NCBI RefSeq assembly: GCF_002295065.1
Contig: NZ_NSGG01000005.1
Span: 62,001-126,000 of the forward strand
Direction of reading: 5' to 3'
DNA: 64,000 nucleotides
Origin: Mesorhizobium sp. WSM3859
GTDB lineage: Bacteria; Pseudomonadota; Alphaproteobacteria; Rhizobiales; Rhizobiaceae
Part shown: piece by piece, positions 26,062-34,674 of the stretch
How positions within the stretch are numbered: position 1 is the first letter of the stretch
Layout: every line of letters starts with the position of its first letter
Program-made: the position numbers and the translations under genes
Notes under the pieces: model-generated
The model's database searches: none
Told to the model about the DNA's origin: nothing
The model's input: the letters and a program-made list of their open reading frames with translations, nothing else

Positions 26062-27069
26062 ATGGAAATGCAGACGATGAACCCGAACGTGCAAAGCCTG
26101 AAGGCGTTCCTCGGTCGAGCCGACCGGGTAGCACTCGTCGAGGTCGCGGCCACGAAGGGCTCGACGCCGCGCGACGCCGGCGCCTTCATGCTTGTCTCGG
26201 CATCGGCCATTTTCGGCACCATCGGCGGCGGACAGCTCGAATATATGGCGATCGACAAGGCGCGGCAGATGCTCTCCCCCCGTGAGGGGGAGATGGCCGC
26301 GAAGCGGCCAGAGGGGGTCGCCTCAGAAGGCACCGCAAAGGTACCGAGCGCGGCGCGGGTGACCCCACCCGGCGGCTTCGCCGCCACCCTCCCCTCGAGG
26401 GGGAGGGAAACCCGCATCGAGGTCGATGAAGTTTGCGCCACGCTCGACGTTCCGCTCGGGCCGGAGATCGGCCAATGCTGCGGCGGCCGGGTCGAGGTGC
26501 TGATCAGGTTGGTCGATAGGACAATCGAAGAAAGGCTGATCGCCAAGGCCGAAGCCGAGGAAGCGCATCTTCCTCACGTCTATCTCTTCGGCGGCGGCCA
26601 TGTCGGCCAGGCGCTGGCCGCGTCGCTGGCGCTGCTACCCATCCACGTCGTCGTCGTCGAGACCCGATCTGAGGCGTTGCAAGACATGCCCGAAACGGTG
26701 GAGACTCGGCTGACGCCGATGCCCGAAGCCGTGGTGCGCGAGGCGCCGGCGGGGTCTGCCTTCGCCATCCTGACCCACGATCATGCTTTGGATTTCCTGA
26801 TCGTCGCCGAGGCGCTGAAGCGCGACGACACCGCCTATGTCGGCATGATCGGCTCCAGGACCAAGAAAGCAACTTTCCGGAGCTGGTTCCTGAAGTCGGC
26901 CGAGGGCAGCGAAGCCGAGTTCAACCGCCTTATCTCGCCAATCGGCGGCAGCGCCGTGAAGGACAAGCGCCCTCCGGTGATCGCCGCGCTTGCCGCCGCC
27001 GAGATCATGACGGCGTTGGCGTCGCATGCGTCCGCCGCAAATGCCTTCGAAAAGGCGATGGCCGGCTGA
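26062..27069 (+). CDS. xdhC: Xanthine dehydrogenase accessory protein XdhC with in-frame repeat insertion
   Basis: XdhC delivers sulfurated molybdenum cofactor to XdhB. The family core is present: VEVAATKGSTPRDAGAFMLV and IFGTIGGGQLEYMAIDKARQ at the N-terminus, PLGPEIGQCCGGRVEV, the Rossmann motif VYLFGGGHVGQALAAS and AYVGMIGSRTKKATF. Between KARQM and TRIEVDEVCATLDVPLG lies an extra segment of about 45 residues that is a translation of a palindromic repeat (26272-26406). It keeps the reading frame and contains no stop, so the protein is about 335 rather than the usual 280-300 residues. Start candidates are ATGs at 26062, 26068 and 26077; I chose the first. Whether the enlarged protein works is open. 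Confidence 0.88.
   Translation: MEMQTMNPNVQSLKAFLGRADRVALVEVAATKGSTPRDAGAFMLVSASAIFGTIGGGQLEYMAIDKARQMLSPREGEMAAKRPEGVASEGTAKVPSAARVTPPGGFAATLPSRGRETRIEVDEVCATLDVPLGPEIGQCCGGRVEVLIRLVDRTIEERLIAKAEAEEAHLPHVYLFGGGHVGQALAASLALLPIHVVVVETRSEALQDMPETVETRLTPMPEAVVREAPAGSAFAILTHDHALDFLIVAEALKRDDTAYVGMIGSRTKKATFRSWFLKSAEGSEAEFNRLISPIGGSAVKDKRPPVIAALAAAEIMTALASHASAANAFEKAMAG
26272..26406. repeat. Palindromic element inside xdhC
   Basis: About 135 bases made of consecutive hairpins: CTCCCCC-cgtga-GGGGGAG, GGCCGC-gaa-GCGGCC, then after a spacer GGCGGC-ttc-GCCGCC and CCTCCCC-tcgag-GGGAGG. The outer parts are mutually inverted. It resembles the intergenic elements of this window in build but interrupts a gene, with a length divisible by three and one open frame. 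Confidence 0.8.
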
Positions 27070-27196
27070 CGTTCCGACCGCGTAGAGCCAAGGCGACAGC
27101 TATGACTGTCGCTCACAGCTGCTCGTCGCTTTCTTCGTTTCCCAAACCGAGTTGAACCGTGTTTTCTTCGCGCCTGACCAATACGAGGCGAGAGAC

Positions 27197-28045
27197 CTGG
27201 ACGTTTTGCACATAGCGGCATTTTCGGACGGCAACACCGGCGGAAATCCCGCCGGCGTGGTGATCGGCGAGACCTTCCCGGATGCGGCTGACATGCAGCG
27301 CATCGCGGCCGAGGTCGGCTTTTCGGAAACCGCCTTCGCGGCGCCCACCGGCGATGGCTGGCGCGTCCGCTACTTTTCACCGGAATCGGAAGTGCCGTTC
27401 TGCGGCCACGCCACTATCGCGCTCGGCGCGGCGCTGGTCAGAAGGCTCGGCAACGGGGCCTTCGCGCTGACCCTCAACCAGGCGAATATCACCGTCGAAG
27501 GTTTTTGCGACGGCGCCAACGTCGCTGCCGCGCTGCAGTCGCCGCCGACGCGCAGCCGGCCGGCTTCGTCGGAACTGGCCGGCGAGGCATTGGCGCTGTT
27601 CGGCTACCAGCCGGGCGATCTCGATCCGGCCATTCCACCGGCGCTGATTCATGGCGGCGCCGATCATCTCGTGCTGGCGCTGAAGTCCCGCAAGGCGCTG
27701 GCTGCGATGGCCTATGACTTGAAGCAAGGCCAGTCATTCATGCGGCGCGAAGGCCTGATCACAATCCTGCTCGCTTATGCCGAGACGCCGCGCCTCTTCC
27801 ACACGCGCAATCCATTCGCCTCCGGCGGGGTCTATGAAGACCCGGCGACGGGCGCCGCGACCGCGGCCTTTGCCGGCTATCTGCGCGATCTCGGCTGGCC
27901 GCATGGCGGCGCCATCGACGTCGTTCAGGGCGAGGACATGGGCATGCGCTCGCGGCTCCATGCAGACATTCCGCCGGCGCCGGGCAGCTCGATCAGGGTA
28001 TCTGGAACAGCCCGCCTGATGGATGCGCGGGCTGCGGCGGCTTAA
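27197..28045 (+). CDS. PhzF-family isomerase/epimerase-like protein
   Basis: This protein of about 282 residues has the PhzF/diaminopimelate-epimerase-like fold with the family motifs HIAAFSDGNTGGNPAGVVIG, AEVGFSETAFAAP, ESEVPFCGHATIALGAAL and YEDPATGAATAAFAGYL. Glu59-type catalytic residue in GFSETAF is present. Biological role is unknown; the family includes phenazine isomerase and many orphans. The start is uncertain: the family begins three or four residues before HIAAF, which points to the CTG at 27197, preceded by GAGGCGAGAG. A TTG at 27152 would add 15 atypical residues. It follows xdhC and its stop overlaps that of the convergent monooxygenase gene. Confidence 0.8.
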   Translation: MDVLHIAAFSDGNTGGNPAGVVIGETFPDAADMQRIAAEVGFSETAFAAPTGDGWRVRYFSPESEVPFCGHATIALGAALVRRLGNGAFALTLNQANITVEGFCDGANVAAALQSPPTRSRPASSELAGEALALFGYQPGDLDPAIPPALIHGGADHLVLALKSRKALAAMAYDLKQGQSFMRREGLITILLAYAETPRLFHTRNPFASGGVYEDPATGAATAAFAGYLRDLGWPHGGAIDVVQGEDMGMRSRLHADIPPAPGSSIRVSGTARLMDARAAAA

Positions 28046-29292
28046 ACCGGCCGCTTCAGGCCGAGATGGTCGCGCAGCGTGCGGCCTTCATAGTCCTTGC
28101 GGAACAGGCCGCGCCGCTGCAATTCCGGCACCACCAGCGTCGCGAAAGCGTCGAGCTCGCCCGGGAACCAGGAGGGCATCACGTTGAATCCGTCCGCCGC
28201 GCCGCCTTCGAAGCGCGCCTGCAATTCGTCGGCGATCTCTCCTGCCGTGCCGACGATCCGCCAATGGCCACGCGCGCCAGCAAAGTATCGCGCCAGCTCG
28301 CGAATCGAGAGCCCGTCGCGGCGCGCCTGCTCGATGACCAGCGCCTGCCGGGTTTTCATGCCTTCGCTCTCTGGCAGTTCGGGCAGCGGCCCGTCGATCG
28401 GGTAGCGCCCGAGATCGGAGATGCTGAGATAGCTGGAAAGCAGCGCCACGCCGACATCGTCGGGGATCAATTCCTGCAGCGCATCATATTTGGCCTGCGC
28501 CTCGGCTTTCGTCGCCGCCACGATCGGCGCCACGCCAGGCATGATCTTCACGTCGTCCGGCTGGCGTCCGTAGGCGGCCAAGCGGCTTTTCAGATCATCG
28601 TAGAAAGCCTTGGCCTCCTCGAAAGTCTGCGCGGCCGAGAACACGACGTCGGCGGTGCGCGCGGCCAGATCCTTGCCGTCGTCGGAGGCGCCCGCCTGCA
28701 CCATTACCGGCGCGCCCTGCGGCGAGGGCGGGATGTCGAGCGGATCGCGCACCGAGAAGCTCTCTCCGTTATGCTCGGCGGCGCGTCGGTTCCACAGCCC
28801 GGAGACCACGGCGGCGAACTCGCGCGCCCGCGCATAGCGGTCGGCATGCGGTCTCAAGCCCGCTGCTCCGAAATTCGCTGCTTCGATCGGGCTCGCCGAG
28901 GTCACCAGGTTCCAGCCGGCCCGCCCGCCGCTCAGATTGTCGAGCGAAGCGAAAGTCCGCGCCAGGCCGTAAGGTTCGTTGTAGCTGGTGGACGCAGTGG
29001 AAACCAAGCCGATGCGCTCGGCCTGCGCGGCCAGCGCCGACAGCAGGCTGATAGGCTCGAAGCCGATCGAGCGCGAGGTCTGGCTGGCGATCTGGACATT
29101 GGCCTCGCGCAGGCCGGCGGCATCCTCACAGAACACCATGTCGAACTTCGCCGCTTCCGCCGTGCGGGCGAGCGCGATGTAATGATCGATGTCGATGCCG
29201 GCCGTGACATGCGCATCCGAATGGCGCCAGGCGGCGATGTGGTGTCCGGTCGCCCACAGGAACAGGCCGAGCTTCATCTGGCGCGCGCTCAT
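28042..29292 (-). CDS. LLM-class FMN-dependent monooxygenase (NtaA/SnaA/DszA type)
   Basis: This 416-residue enzyme has the bacterial-luciferase-like fold in the branch of nitrilotriacetate and dibenzothiophene-sulfone monooxygenases: KLGLFLWATGHHIAAWRH at the N-terminus, LARTFASLDNLSGGRAGWNL and the PQGAPVMVQAGASDDGKDLA motif that lines the flavin site. Such enzymes need reduced FMN from a separate reductase, which is not encoded nearby. It overlaps the second LLM gene by 4 bases (ATGA) and is downstream of it. Substrate is unknown; family members often attack C-S or C-N bonds. Confidence 0.88.
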   Translation of the reverse strand: MSARQMKLGLFLWATGHHIAAWRHSDAHVTAGIDIDHYIALARTAEAAKFDMVFCEDAAGLREANVQIASQTSRSIGFEPISLLSALAAQAERIGLVSTASTSYNEPYGLARTFASLDNLSGGRAGWNLVTSASPIEAANFGAAGLRPHADRYARAREFAAVVSGLWNRRAAEHNGESFSVRDPLDIPPSPQGAPVMVQAGASDDGKDLAARTADVVFSAAQTFEEAKAFYDDLKSRLAAYGRQPDDVKIMPGVAPIVAATKAEAQAKYDALQELIPDDVGVALLSSYLSISDLGRYPIDGPLPELPESEGMKTRQALVIEQARRDGLSIRELARYFAGARGHWRIVGTAGEIADELQARFEGGAADGFNVMPSWFPGELDAFATLVVPELQRRGLFRKDYEGRTLRDHLGLKRPV

Positions 29293-30254
29293 TTTGCGCC
29301 TCCTGCACCGAGGCCAAGATGTGCGCGCAACGTCGCGCCCTGCTGGCCGCGGCCGGCGAGGCCGTGGCGCTGGAGCTCCGGCAACACCCGGTCGGTAAAG
29401 CTCTCAAGCGCCGCGACGTCAGCCGGCAAAACAAAATTGAAGCCGTCACAGCCGCTGGAGCCCAACAAGGCTCGAAGCCTGTCGATGAGCGGCTCGGATT
29501 TAATGGCGACCGTAGGCAGCACCTTCAGGGCTTCCGATTTGCGGCCGGCGGCAAGCGCCCGGCGTCTCAAATCGGCGGTCGCAGCATTGGCGGCCTCGCC
29601 CGATTGTTCCTCGATCAGGATGACGTCGGCGACGCGGCTCGCGAAGTCGCGGTCGGTCTTGCTTAGGCCGGACATGAGCAGCACAGGCGCGTCCTGCGGC
29701 GAGCGCGCGACATTGAGCGGCCCGCGCACCGCGAAGAACTCGCCCTTATGGTCGAGGAAATGCATCCTGTCGGGATCGTGGAACCGCCCGCCCGCCTTGT
29801 CGAAAAGCAAGGCGTCCGCGTCCCAGCCACGCCACAAACCGCGCACGATGCCGATATATTCCGCTGCTCGACGTCCAGAATCCTCGTCGGCAAAGCCTTC
29901 CGGGCGGCTGAAATTCGCCGCCTCACGCGGATCCTGCCGCAGCGTCGCATTCCAGCCGATGCGGCCGTGGCTGATGATATCCAGCGAAGCAAAACGGCGC
30001 GCCAGATTGTAGGGCTGGTGCGCGAGCGTCGAGGCGCCGGCCACGAGGCCGATCTTCTCCGTCACGGTCGCCAGCGCGGCCAGCAGCGTCGTCGCTTCGA
30101 ACGGGCTGGTCGATGGTCCATCCGCGACGTCGGAAATGATGACCATATCCACACCGGCCGCCTCCGCCTCGCGGACGAACGCACTGATTTGGCCGAAGTC
30201 CAGGACGGCCTGTTCGTCGGTCGCGGCGATGTTTAGCGAAATGGCGAGATGCAT
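29289..30254 (-). CDS. Second, divergent LLM-class flavin-dependent oxidoreductase
   Basis: This 321-residue protein has the same superfamily fold as its neighbour but is shorter and diverged. It retains the MHLAISLNIAATDEQ start, VDMVIISDVADGPS, SLDIISHGRIGWNATL and PQDAPVLLMSGLSKTDRDFA motifs. The ATG at 30254 has AAGGAC upstream. Two LLM proteins translated from overlapping genes may form a heteromeric or sequential oxygenase pair, as in luciferase; this is inference. Confidence 0.82.
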   Translation of the reverse strand: MHLAISLNIAATDEQAVLDFGQISAFVREAEAAGVDMVIISDVADGPSTSPFEATTLLAALATVTEKIGLVAGASTLAHQPYNLARRFASLDIISHGRIGWNATLRQDPREAANFSRPEGFADEDSGRRAAEYIGIVRGLWRGWDADALLFDKAGGRFHDPDRMHFLDHKGEFFAVRGPLNVARSPQDAPVLLMSGLSKTDRDFASRVADVILIEEQSGEAANAATADLRRRALAAGRKSEALKVLPTVAIKSEPLIDRLRALLGSSGCDGFNFVLPADVAALESFTDRVLPELQRHGLAGRGQQGATLRAHLGLGAGGAK

Positions 30255-30380
30255 TGTGCGGTCCTTCGGTCGCCTTGAAAATATGCGGCCGCTTTGGCTA
30301 GCAACCTAGGCTCGCCTTCGAGCAAGGCAACGGGATCGAGTAGGCCACCGGCCAGTCACTTGCCGGCCACATGCTTCGGC

Positions 30381-30848
30381 GACTAGCCGCGAACGCTCCT
30401 CGCGGTCGTCATTCTATAGCGGAGCAAGGAGCGAAGTGACGCGGCGCAGACCATAGAATCCATTCCGTGACGTCGAAGCGCCGCCCAACGATGCAGAATT
30501 CTGCGCCGCTGCGCCATACGATTAAGGTCGCGGAATGGATCCTCGGGTCTGCGCGTCCGCTTCGCTCCCGCTCCGCCCGTGAATGACGGCGTCACGGAGG
30601 CTTCGCCAATCCCTCGGCGATTAGCCTGAACGCCCCTCACGTAGTCATTCTATGGCGGAGCAAGGAGCGAAGCGACGCGGCGCAGACCATATAATCCATT
30701 CCGTGACTTCGAAGCGCCGCCCAACGATGCAGAATTCTGCTCCGCTGCACCACACGATCAAGGTCACGGAATGGATCCTCGGGTCTGCGCGCCGCTTCGC
30801 GTCGCTTCGCCCGTGGATGACGACGTCACGGAGGCTTCGGCCAATCCC
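30381..30848. repeat. Tandem pair of ~235-bp palindromic elements
   Basis: Copy 1 (30381-30612) and copy 2 (30619-30848) are direct repeats with a period of 238 bases and only scattered differences. Each copy is itself a large imperfect palindrome: the left arm GCGGCGCAGACC...CCATTCCGTGAC is mirrored by GTCACGGAATGGATC...GGTCTGCGCG. The 609-base gap 30255-30863 contains this pair and nothing else I can identify. Confidence 0.9.
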
Positions 30849-30863
30849 GAGGCAAAGCCACCG

Positions 30864-31784
30864 CTACTTCCCCGCCAGAATATCCTTGATCAGCCGCTGG
30901 CAGCGCTCGGCCATGAAGTCGAGCAGCAGCCGCACTTTCGGGTCCTGCAGCTTCTTGTGCGGATAGACGGCGGCGAACTGCACCGGTGTCGGCGGCGTCT
31001 GGGGCAGGATCACCTTCAGCCGGCGGTCGCGGATGAAGGGTTCCACCTCGAAGCGCGGCTTGTTGATGATGCCGCGCCCCGAAAGCGCCCAGCCGGTCAG
31101 CACGTCGCCATCATCGGTGTCGTAAGGGCCGTGCACCTCGAACTTCTGCTGGCCGTTCGGCGTCTGCAGCGTCCAGACATATTCGCGCGCGCCGGCATAG
31201 CGCAGCATCAGGCAGTCGTGCTTCCTGCCGATCAACTCCTGCGGCTCGGCCGGTTCGCCGCGCGCTTCCAGATATTTCGGCGCCGCCACCAGCACGCGCT
31301 CGCATTCCATGATGCCGCGCATCCTGAGGCTCGAATCCTCGATGATGCCGAGCCGGAAGGCGACGTCGATGCCTTCCTTCATGATATCGACATTGTGGTC
31401 GGAGAGCCTGAGCCGCACCTCGATATCTGGATATTTGTCGTGGAAATCCGGGATGCCTGAGGCAATCAGCCGCCGTCCGAGGCCGAGCGGCGCCGTAACC
31501 CTGATGGTCCCGCGCGGCTGGCCGGAAAGTGCGGCGACCGCCGCTTCCGCCTCGGTGATGGCGTCCAGCACCTGCTTGGCGCCGGTGTAGAACACAGTGC
31601 CGTGCTCGGTAGGCATCAACTGCCTTGTCGTGCGATTGAACAGCCTGACGCCGAGGTGCTTCTCCAGTTCCTTGATACGGTTGGACGCAACCGCAGGCGA
31701 AATGCGCATGTCGCGCCCCGCCGCCGACAGATTGCCGAGCTCGACGACACGGACGAAGACGGCGATGTTGTCGAGATAGGCCAT
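30864..31784 (-). CDS. LysR-family transcriptional regulator
   Basis: This 306-residue regulator has the LysR N-terminal winged helix (MAYLDNIAVFVRVVELGNLS, RISPAVASNRIKELEKHLGV, RLFNRTTRQLMPTEHG) and the two-lobed effector domain. It is divergent from puuD with 130 bases between them, so it probably controls puuD-guaD in response to a purine or urate; that is inferred from position only. The intergenic region holds an unusual T-rich run at 31819-31837. Confidence 0.9.
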   Translation of the reverse strand: MAYLDNIAVFVRVVELGNLSAAGRDMRISPAVASNRIKELEKHLGVRLFNRTTRQLMPTEHGTVFYTGAKQVLDAITEAEAAVAALSGQPRGTIRVTAPLGLGRRLIASGIPDFHDKYPDIEVRLRLSDHNVDIMKEGIDVAFRLGIIEDSSLRMRGIMECERVLVAAPKYLEARGEPAEPQELIGRKHDCLMLRYAGAREYVWTLQTPNGQQKFEVHGPYDTDDGDVLTGWALSGRGIINKPRFEVEPFIRDRRLKVILPQTPPTPVQFAAVYPHKKLQDPKVRLLLDFMAERCQRLIKDILAGK

Positions 31785-31914
31785 GCGTGGCTCTCATGCG
31801 GCTGTGTGGGCACCCTAGTATTTTTTATTTTTTTTTGAAAGTCATCGCGCACCTCGCCTCTTTTCGTTTGCGCGCCACACCGTAAAGTCGCTTCATCGGC
31901 AGGGACGATCATCA

Positions 31915-33141
31915 ATGATGGATTTCGCGATTTTCTGGGACTGGCTGAGTTTTGCCGTCCGCTGGCTGCATGTCATCACCGGCATCGCCTGGATCGGCTC
32001 GTCCTTCTATTTCGTCGCGCTTGATCTTGGCCTGCGGCAGCGTCCGGGCCTGCCCGCCGGCGCCTTTGGCGAAGAGTGGCAGGTGCATGGCGGCGGCTTC
32101 TACCACATCCAGAAATATCTGGTGGCCCCGGCCGAGATGCCGGAACACCTCACCTGGTTCAAATGGGAATCCTACGCCACCTGGCTGTCGGGCTTCGCCA
32201 TGCTCTGCGTGGTCTATTATGCCGGCGCCGATCTGTTCCTGATCGATCCCAACGTGCTCAACATCTCGGCGCCGGTCGGCATCCTCTTGTCGATGGCCAC
32301 CATCGGCGTCGGCTGGATCGTCTACGACCTGCTCTGCCGCTCGCCGCTCGGCAAAAGCGACACCGGGCTGATGCTGGTGCTTTACTGCGTGCTGGTGTTC
32401 ATCGCCTGGGGGCTCACCCATCTCTTCACCGGCCGCGCCGCCTTCCTGCATCTCGGCGCCATCACCGCCACGATCATGTCGGCCAATGTCTTCATGGTCA
32501 TAATCCCCAACCAGAAGATCGTCGTCGCCGACCTGATCGCCGGCCGCAAACCGGATCCGAAATACGGTAAGATCGCCAAGCAGCGCTCGCTGCACAACAA
32601 CTACCTGACCTTGCCGGTCCTGTTCCTGATGCTGTCGAACCACTACCCGCTGGCCTTTGGGACCGAGTTCAACTGGGTCATCGCCTCGCTGGTCTTCATC
32701 ATCGGCGTGCTGATCCGGCACTATTTCAACACGGTGCACGCGCGCAAAGGCAACCCGACCTGGACCTGGCTGGGCGCCGCCGTGCTGTTCATGATCATCA
32801 TCTGGCTGTCGACCGTGCCGAAAGTGCTGACCGGCGAGCCGAAGACCTCGGCCGCCTCCGCCGCCGCCCAGGTCTATATCGCTTCGGCGCATTTCCCGGC
32901 CGTGCGCGACACTGTGCTCGGCCGCTGCTCCATGTGCCACACGGAAGAGCCTGTCTATGAAGGCATCTACCATGCGCCGAAGGGCGTGCTGCTCGACACC
33001 GACGAGCGCATCGCCGAGCACGCCCGCGAGATCTATATCCAGGCCGGCCGGGCGCATGCCATGCCGCCCGCCAACGTCACCCAGATCACCGACCAGGAAA
33101 GGGCCCTTCTGGTCGCCTGGTTCGAAGGCGCCGGAAAGTGA
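31915..33141 (+). CDS. puuD: Membrane urate hydroxylase (urate oxidase) with cytochrome c domain
   Basis: This 408-residue protein matches PuuD, the membrane urate oxidase that produces 5-hydroxyisourate and passes electrons to the respiratory chain. Residues 1-305 contain about eight membrane helices, beginning LHVITGIAWIGSSFYFVALD and including the conserved LFTGRAAFLHLGAITATIMS. The C-terminal domain carries a single heme c motif CSMCH (Cys338-His342) and an MPPANVTQIT stretch whose Met can be the distal ligand. AGGGAC lies eight bases before the ATG. It supplies the step between XdhAB and UraH, and guaD follows directly. Confidence 0.95.
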   Translation: MMDFAIFWDWLSFAVRWLHVITGIAWIGSSFYFVALDLGLRQRPGLPAGAFGEEWQVHGGGFYHIQKYLVAPAEMPEHLTWFKWESYATWLSGFAMLCVVYYAGADLFLIDPNVLNISAPVGILLSMATIGVGWIVYDLLCRSPLGKSDTGLMLVLYCVLVFIAWGLTHLFTGRAAFLHLGAITATIMSANVFMVIIPNQKIVVADLIAGRKPDPKYGKIAKQRSLHNNYLTLPVLFLMLSNHYPLAFGTEFNWVIASLVFIIGVLIRHYFNTVHARKGNPTWTWLGAAVLFMIIIWLSTVPKVLTGEPKTSAASAAAQVYIASAHFPAVRDTVLGRCSMCHTEEPVYEGIYHAPKGVLLDTDERIAEHAREIYIQAGRAHAMPPANVTQITDQERALLVAWFEGAGK

Positions 33142-33143
33142 GC

Positions 33144-34457
33144 ATGACCTCGAAAATTTTGCGCGGCCGCACGCTCTCTTTCCTGCGCTGGCCCGAAACG
33201 ATCGACGACCATTCCGCCTGGCGCTACGAGGAGGATGGCGCCCTGCTGATCGACAGCGGCAGGATCGTTGCCGCCGGCTCCTATGCCGAGGTCGCGAAGA
33301 AGGCGGGCGCCGGCGTCGAGACGATCGACCATCGTCCGCATCTGATCCTGCCGGGTTTCCTCGATGCGCATGTGCATGTGCCGCAGATGCAGATCATCGC
33401 CTCCTATGGCGCCGAATTGCTCGACTGGCTGAACAAATACACCTTTCCCGAAGAGTCGAAATTCCAGAACGCGCAGCATGGCCGCCGCATCGCGCGGTTG
33501 TTCCTCGACGAGATGCTGCGGCACGGCACGACCACGGTCGCCGCCTATTGCTCGGTGCACAAATCGTCCGCCGAAGCCTTCTTCGTCGAGTCGCATGAGC
33601 GCAACATGCTCAACATCGCCGGCAAGGTGATGATGGACCGCAACGCGCCGGACGGCGTGCTCGACACGCCCCAGACCGGCTATGACGATAGCAAGGCGCT
33701 GATCGCCGAATGGCACGGCAAGGGCCGCCAGCTCTATGCCATCACGCCGCGCTTCGCCATCACCTCGACGCCCGAGCAGATGGAGATGGCCGGCGCGCTG
33801 TGCCGCGAATATCCCGATCTCCACATGCAAACGCATCTGTCGGAAAACCACGCCGAGATCGCCTTCACCCAGGAGCTTTACCCCTGGTCGCGCGACTACA
33901 CCGACGTCTATGAGCATTACGGCTTGCTTGGCAGAAAGAGCCTGTTCGGCCACTGCATCCATCTGTCGGAACGCGAGGCGGATGCGCTGTCGCAGTCGGG
34001 CTCGGTCGCGGTGTTCTGCCCGACCTCCAATCTTTTCCTCGGATCCGGCTTGTTCGACTACCAGCGCTATCGCCGGCGCGAGAATCCGCTCCGGATCGCG
34101 GCCGCCACCGATGTCGGCGGCGGCACCAATTATTCCATGCTGCGCACCATGGACGAGGGCTACAAGGTGATCGCGCTGAACGGCGAGAAGCTCAACCCGT
34201 TCCAGTCCTTCTGGCAGCTGACGCGCGGCAATGCCGAGGCGCTGTCGGTGGCCGACAAGGTCGGCACGCTGGAGGAAGGCACCGATGCCGACATCGTCGT
34301 GCTCGACGCCCACACCACGCCCGGAATGCGGCTCAGGATGGAGACGGTGGAAACGTTGGCCGAGGAACTTTTCCTGCTGCAGACGCTCGGCGACGACCGC
34401 GCCGTGCGCGAGGTCTATGTGGCGGGCCGGCCGGCGAAGAGCGCGATCGTGGGGTGA
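33144..34457 (+). CDS. guaD: Guanine deaminase
   Basis: This amidohydrolase (437 aa) converts guanine to xanthine, feeding XdhAB. The zinc ligands and substrate motifs are visible: PGFLDAHVHVPQMQIIASYG, CSVHKSSAEAFF, MQTHLSENHAEIAF, GHCIHLS and AAATDVGGGTNYSM. I chose the ATG at 33144 because GGAAAG lies five bases upstream; a GTG at 33138 that overlaps the puuD stop (GTGA) is the alternative and adds two residues. It is translationally coupled to puuD. Confidence 0.95.
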   Translation: MTSKILRGRTLSFLRWPETIDDHSAWRYEEDGALLIDSGRIVAAGSYAEVAKKAGAGVETIDHRPHLILPGFLDAHVHVPQMQIIASYGAELLDWLNKYTFPEESKFQNAQHGRRIARLFLDEMLRHGTTTVAAYCSVHKSSAEAFFVESHERNMLNIAGKVMMDRNAPDGVLDTPQTGYDDSKALIAEWHGKGRQLYAITPRFAITSTPEQMEMAGALCREYPDLHMQTHLSENHAEIAFTQELYPWSRDYTDVYEHYGLLGRKSLFGHCIHLSEREADALSQSGSVAVFCPTSNLFLGSGLFDYQRYRRRENPLRIAAATDVGGGTNYSMLRTMDEGYKVIALNGEKLNPFQSFWQLTRGNAEALSVADKVGTLEEGTDADIVVLDAHTTPGMRLRMETVETLAEELFLLQTLGDDRAVREVYVAGRPAKSAIVG

Positions 34458-34607
34458 CCCCTCACCCGGATCGCCAACCGAATTGCGAAGGGCAATTCGG
34501 GGCAATCCGACCTCTCCCCGAGAAGAGAGGAGATGGCTGGCGCCGACGTCGGCCTCTTCTCCCCACCGGGGAGAAGGTGGCCGCGAAACGGCCGGATGAG
34601 GGGGCGT
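34458..34607. repeat. Composite palindromic element after guaD
   Basis: A run of short hairpins (CCGAATTGC/GCAATTCGG, CCTCTCCCC...AGAGAGG, CTTCTCCCC-acc-GGGGAGAAG, GGCCGC-gaaac-GGCC) is bounded by CCCCTCACCCGGAT and its inverse-like ATCCGGC...GAGGGG on the other side. It starts directly after the guaD stop. Confidence 0.7.
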
Positions 34608-34674
34608 CCGCGACGGATGCTTGACCAGACAGGGCTTGTCGTACAAACGACGGTGGGATTTCGGAGAAAGAGAC

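Noticed and set aside
26062-27069. xdhC as a pseudogene
   Set aside because: The inserted repeat keeps the frame and all family motifs on both sides are intact, so I keep it as a gene with doubtful activity.
28066-30012. A 648-codon plus-strand open frame
   Set aside because: It is antisense to both LLM monooxygenases, which have clear family motifs.
30381-30848. Possible CRISPR array
   Set aside because: Only two long units, palindromic throughout, with no short regular repeats, spacers or cas genes.
31819-31837. T-rich run upstream of puuD as an intrinsic terminator
   Set aside because: No GC-rich stem precedes it on either strand and it lies between divergent genes, so it is more likely part of the promoter region.
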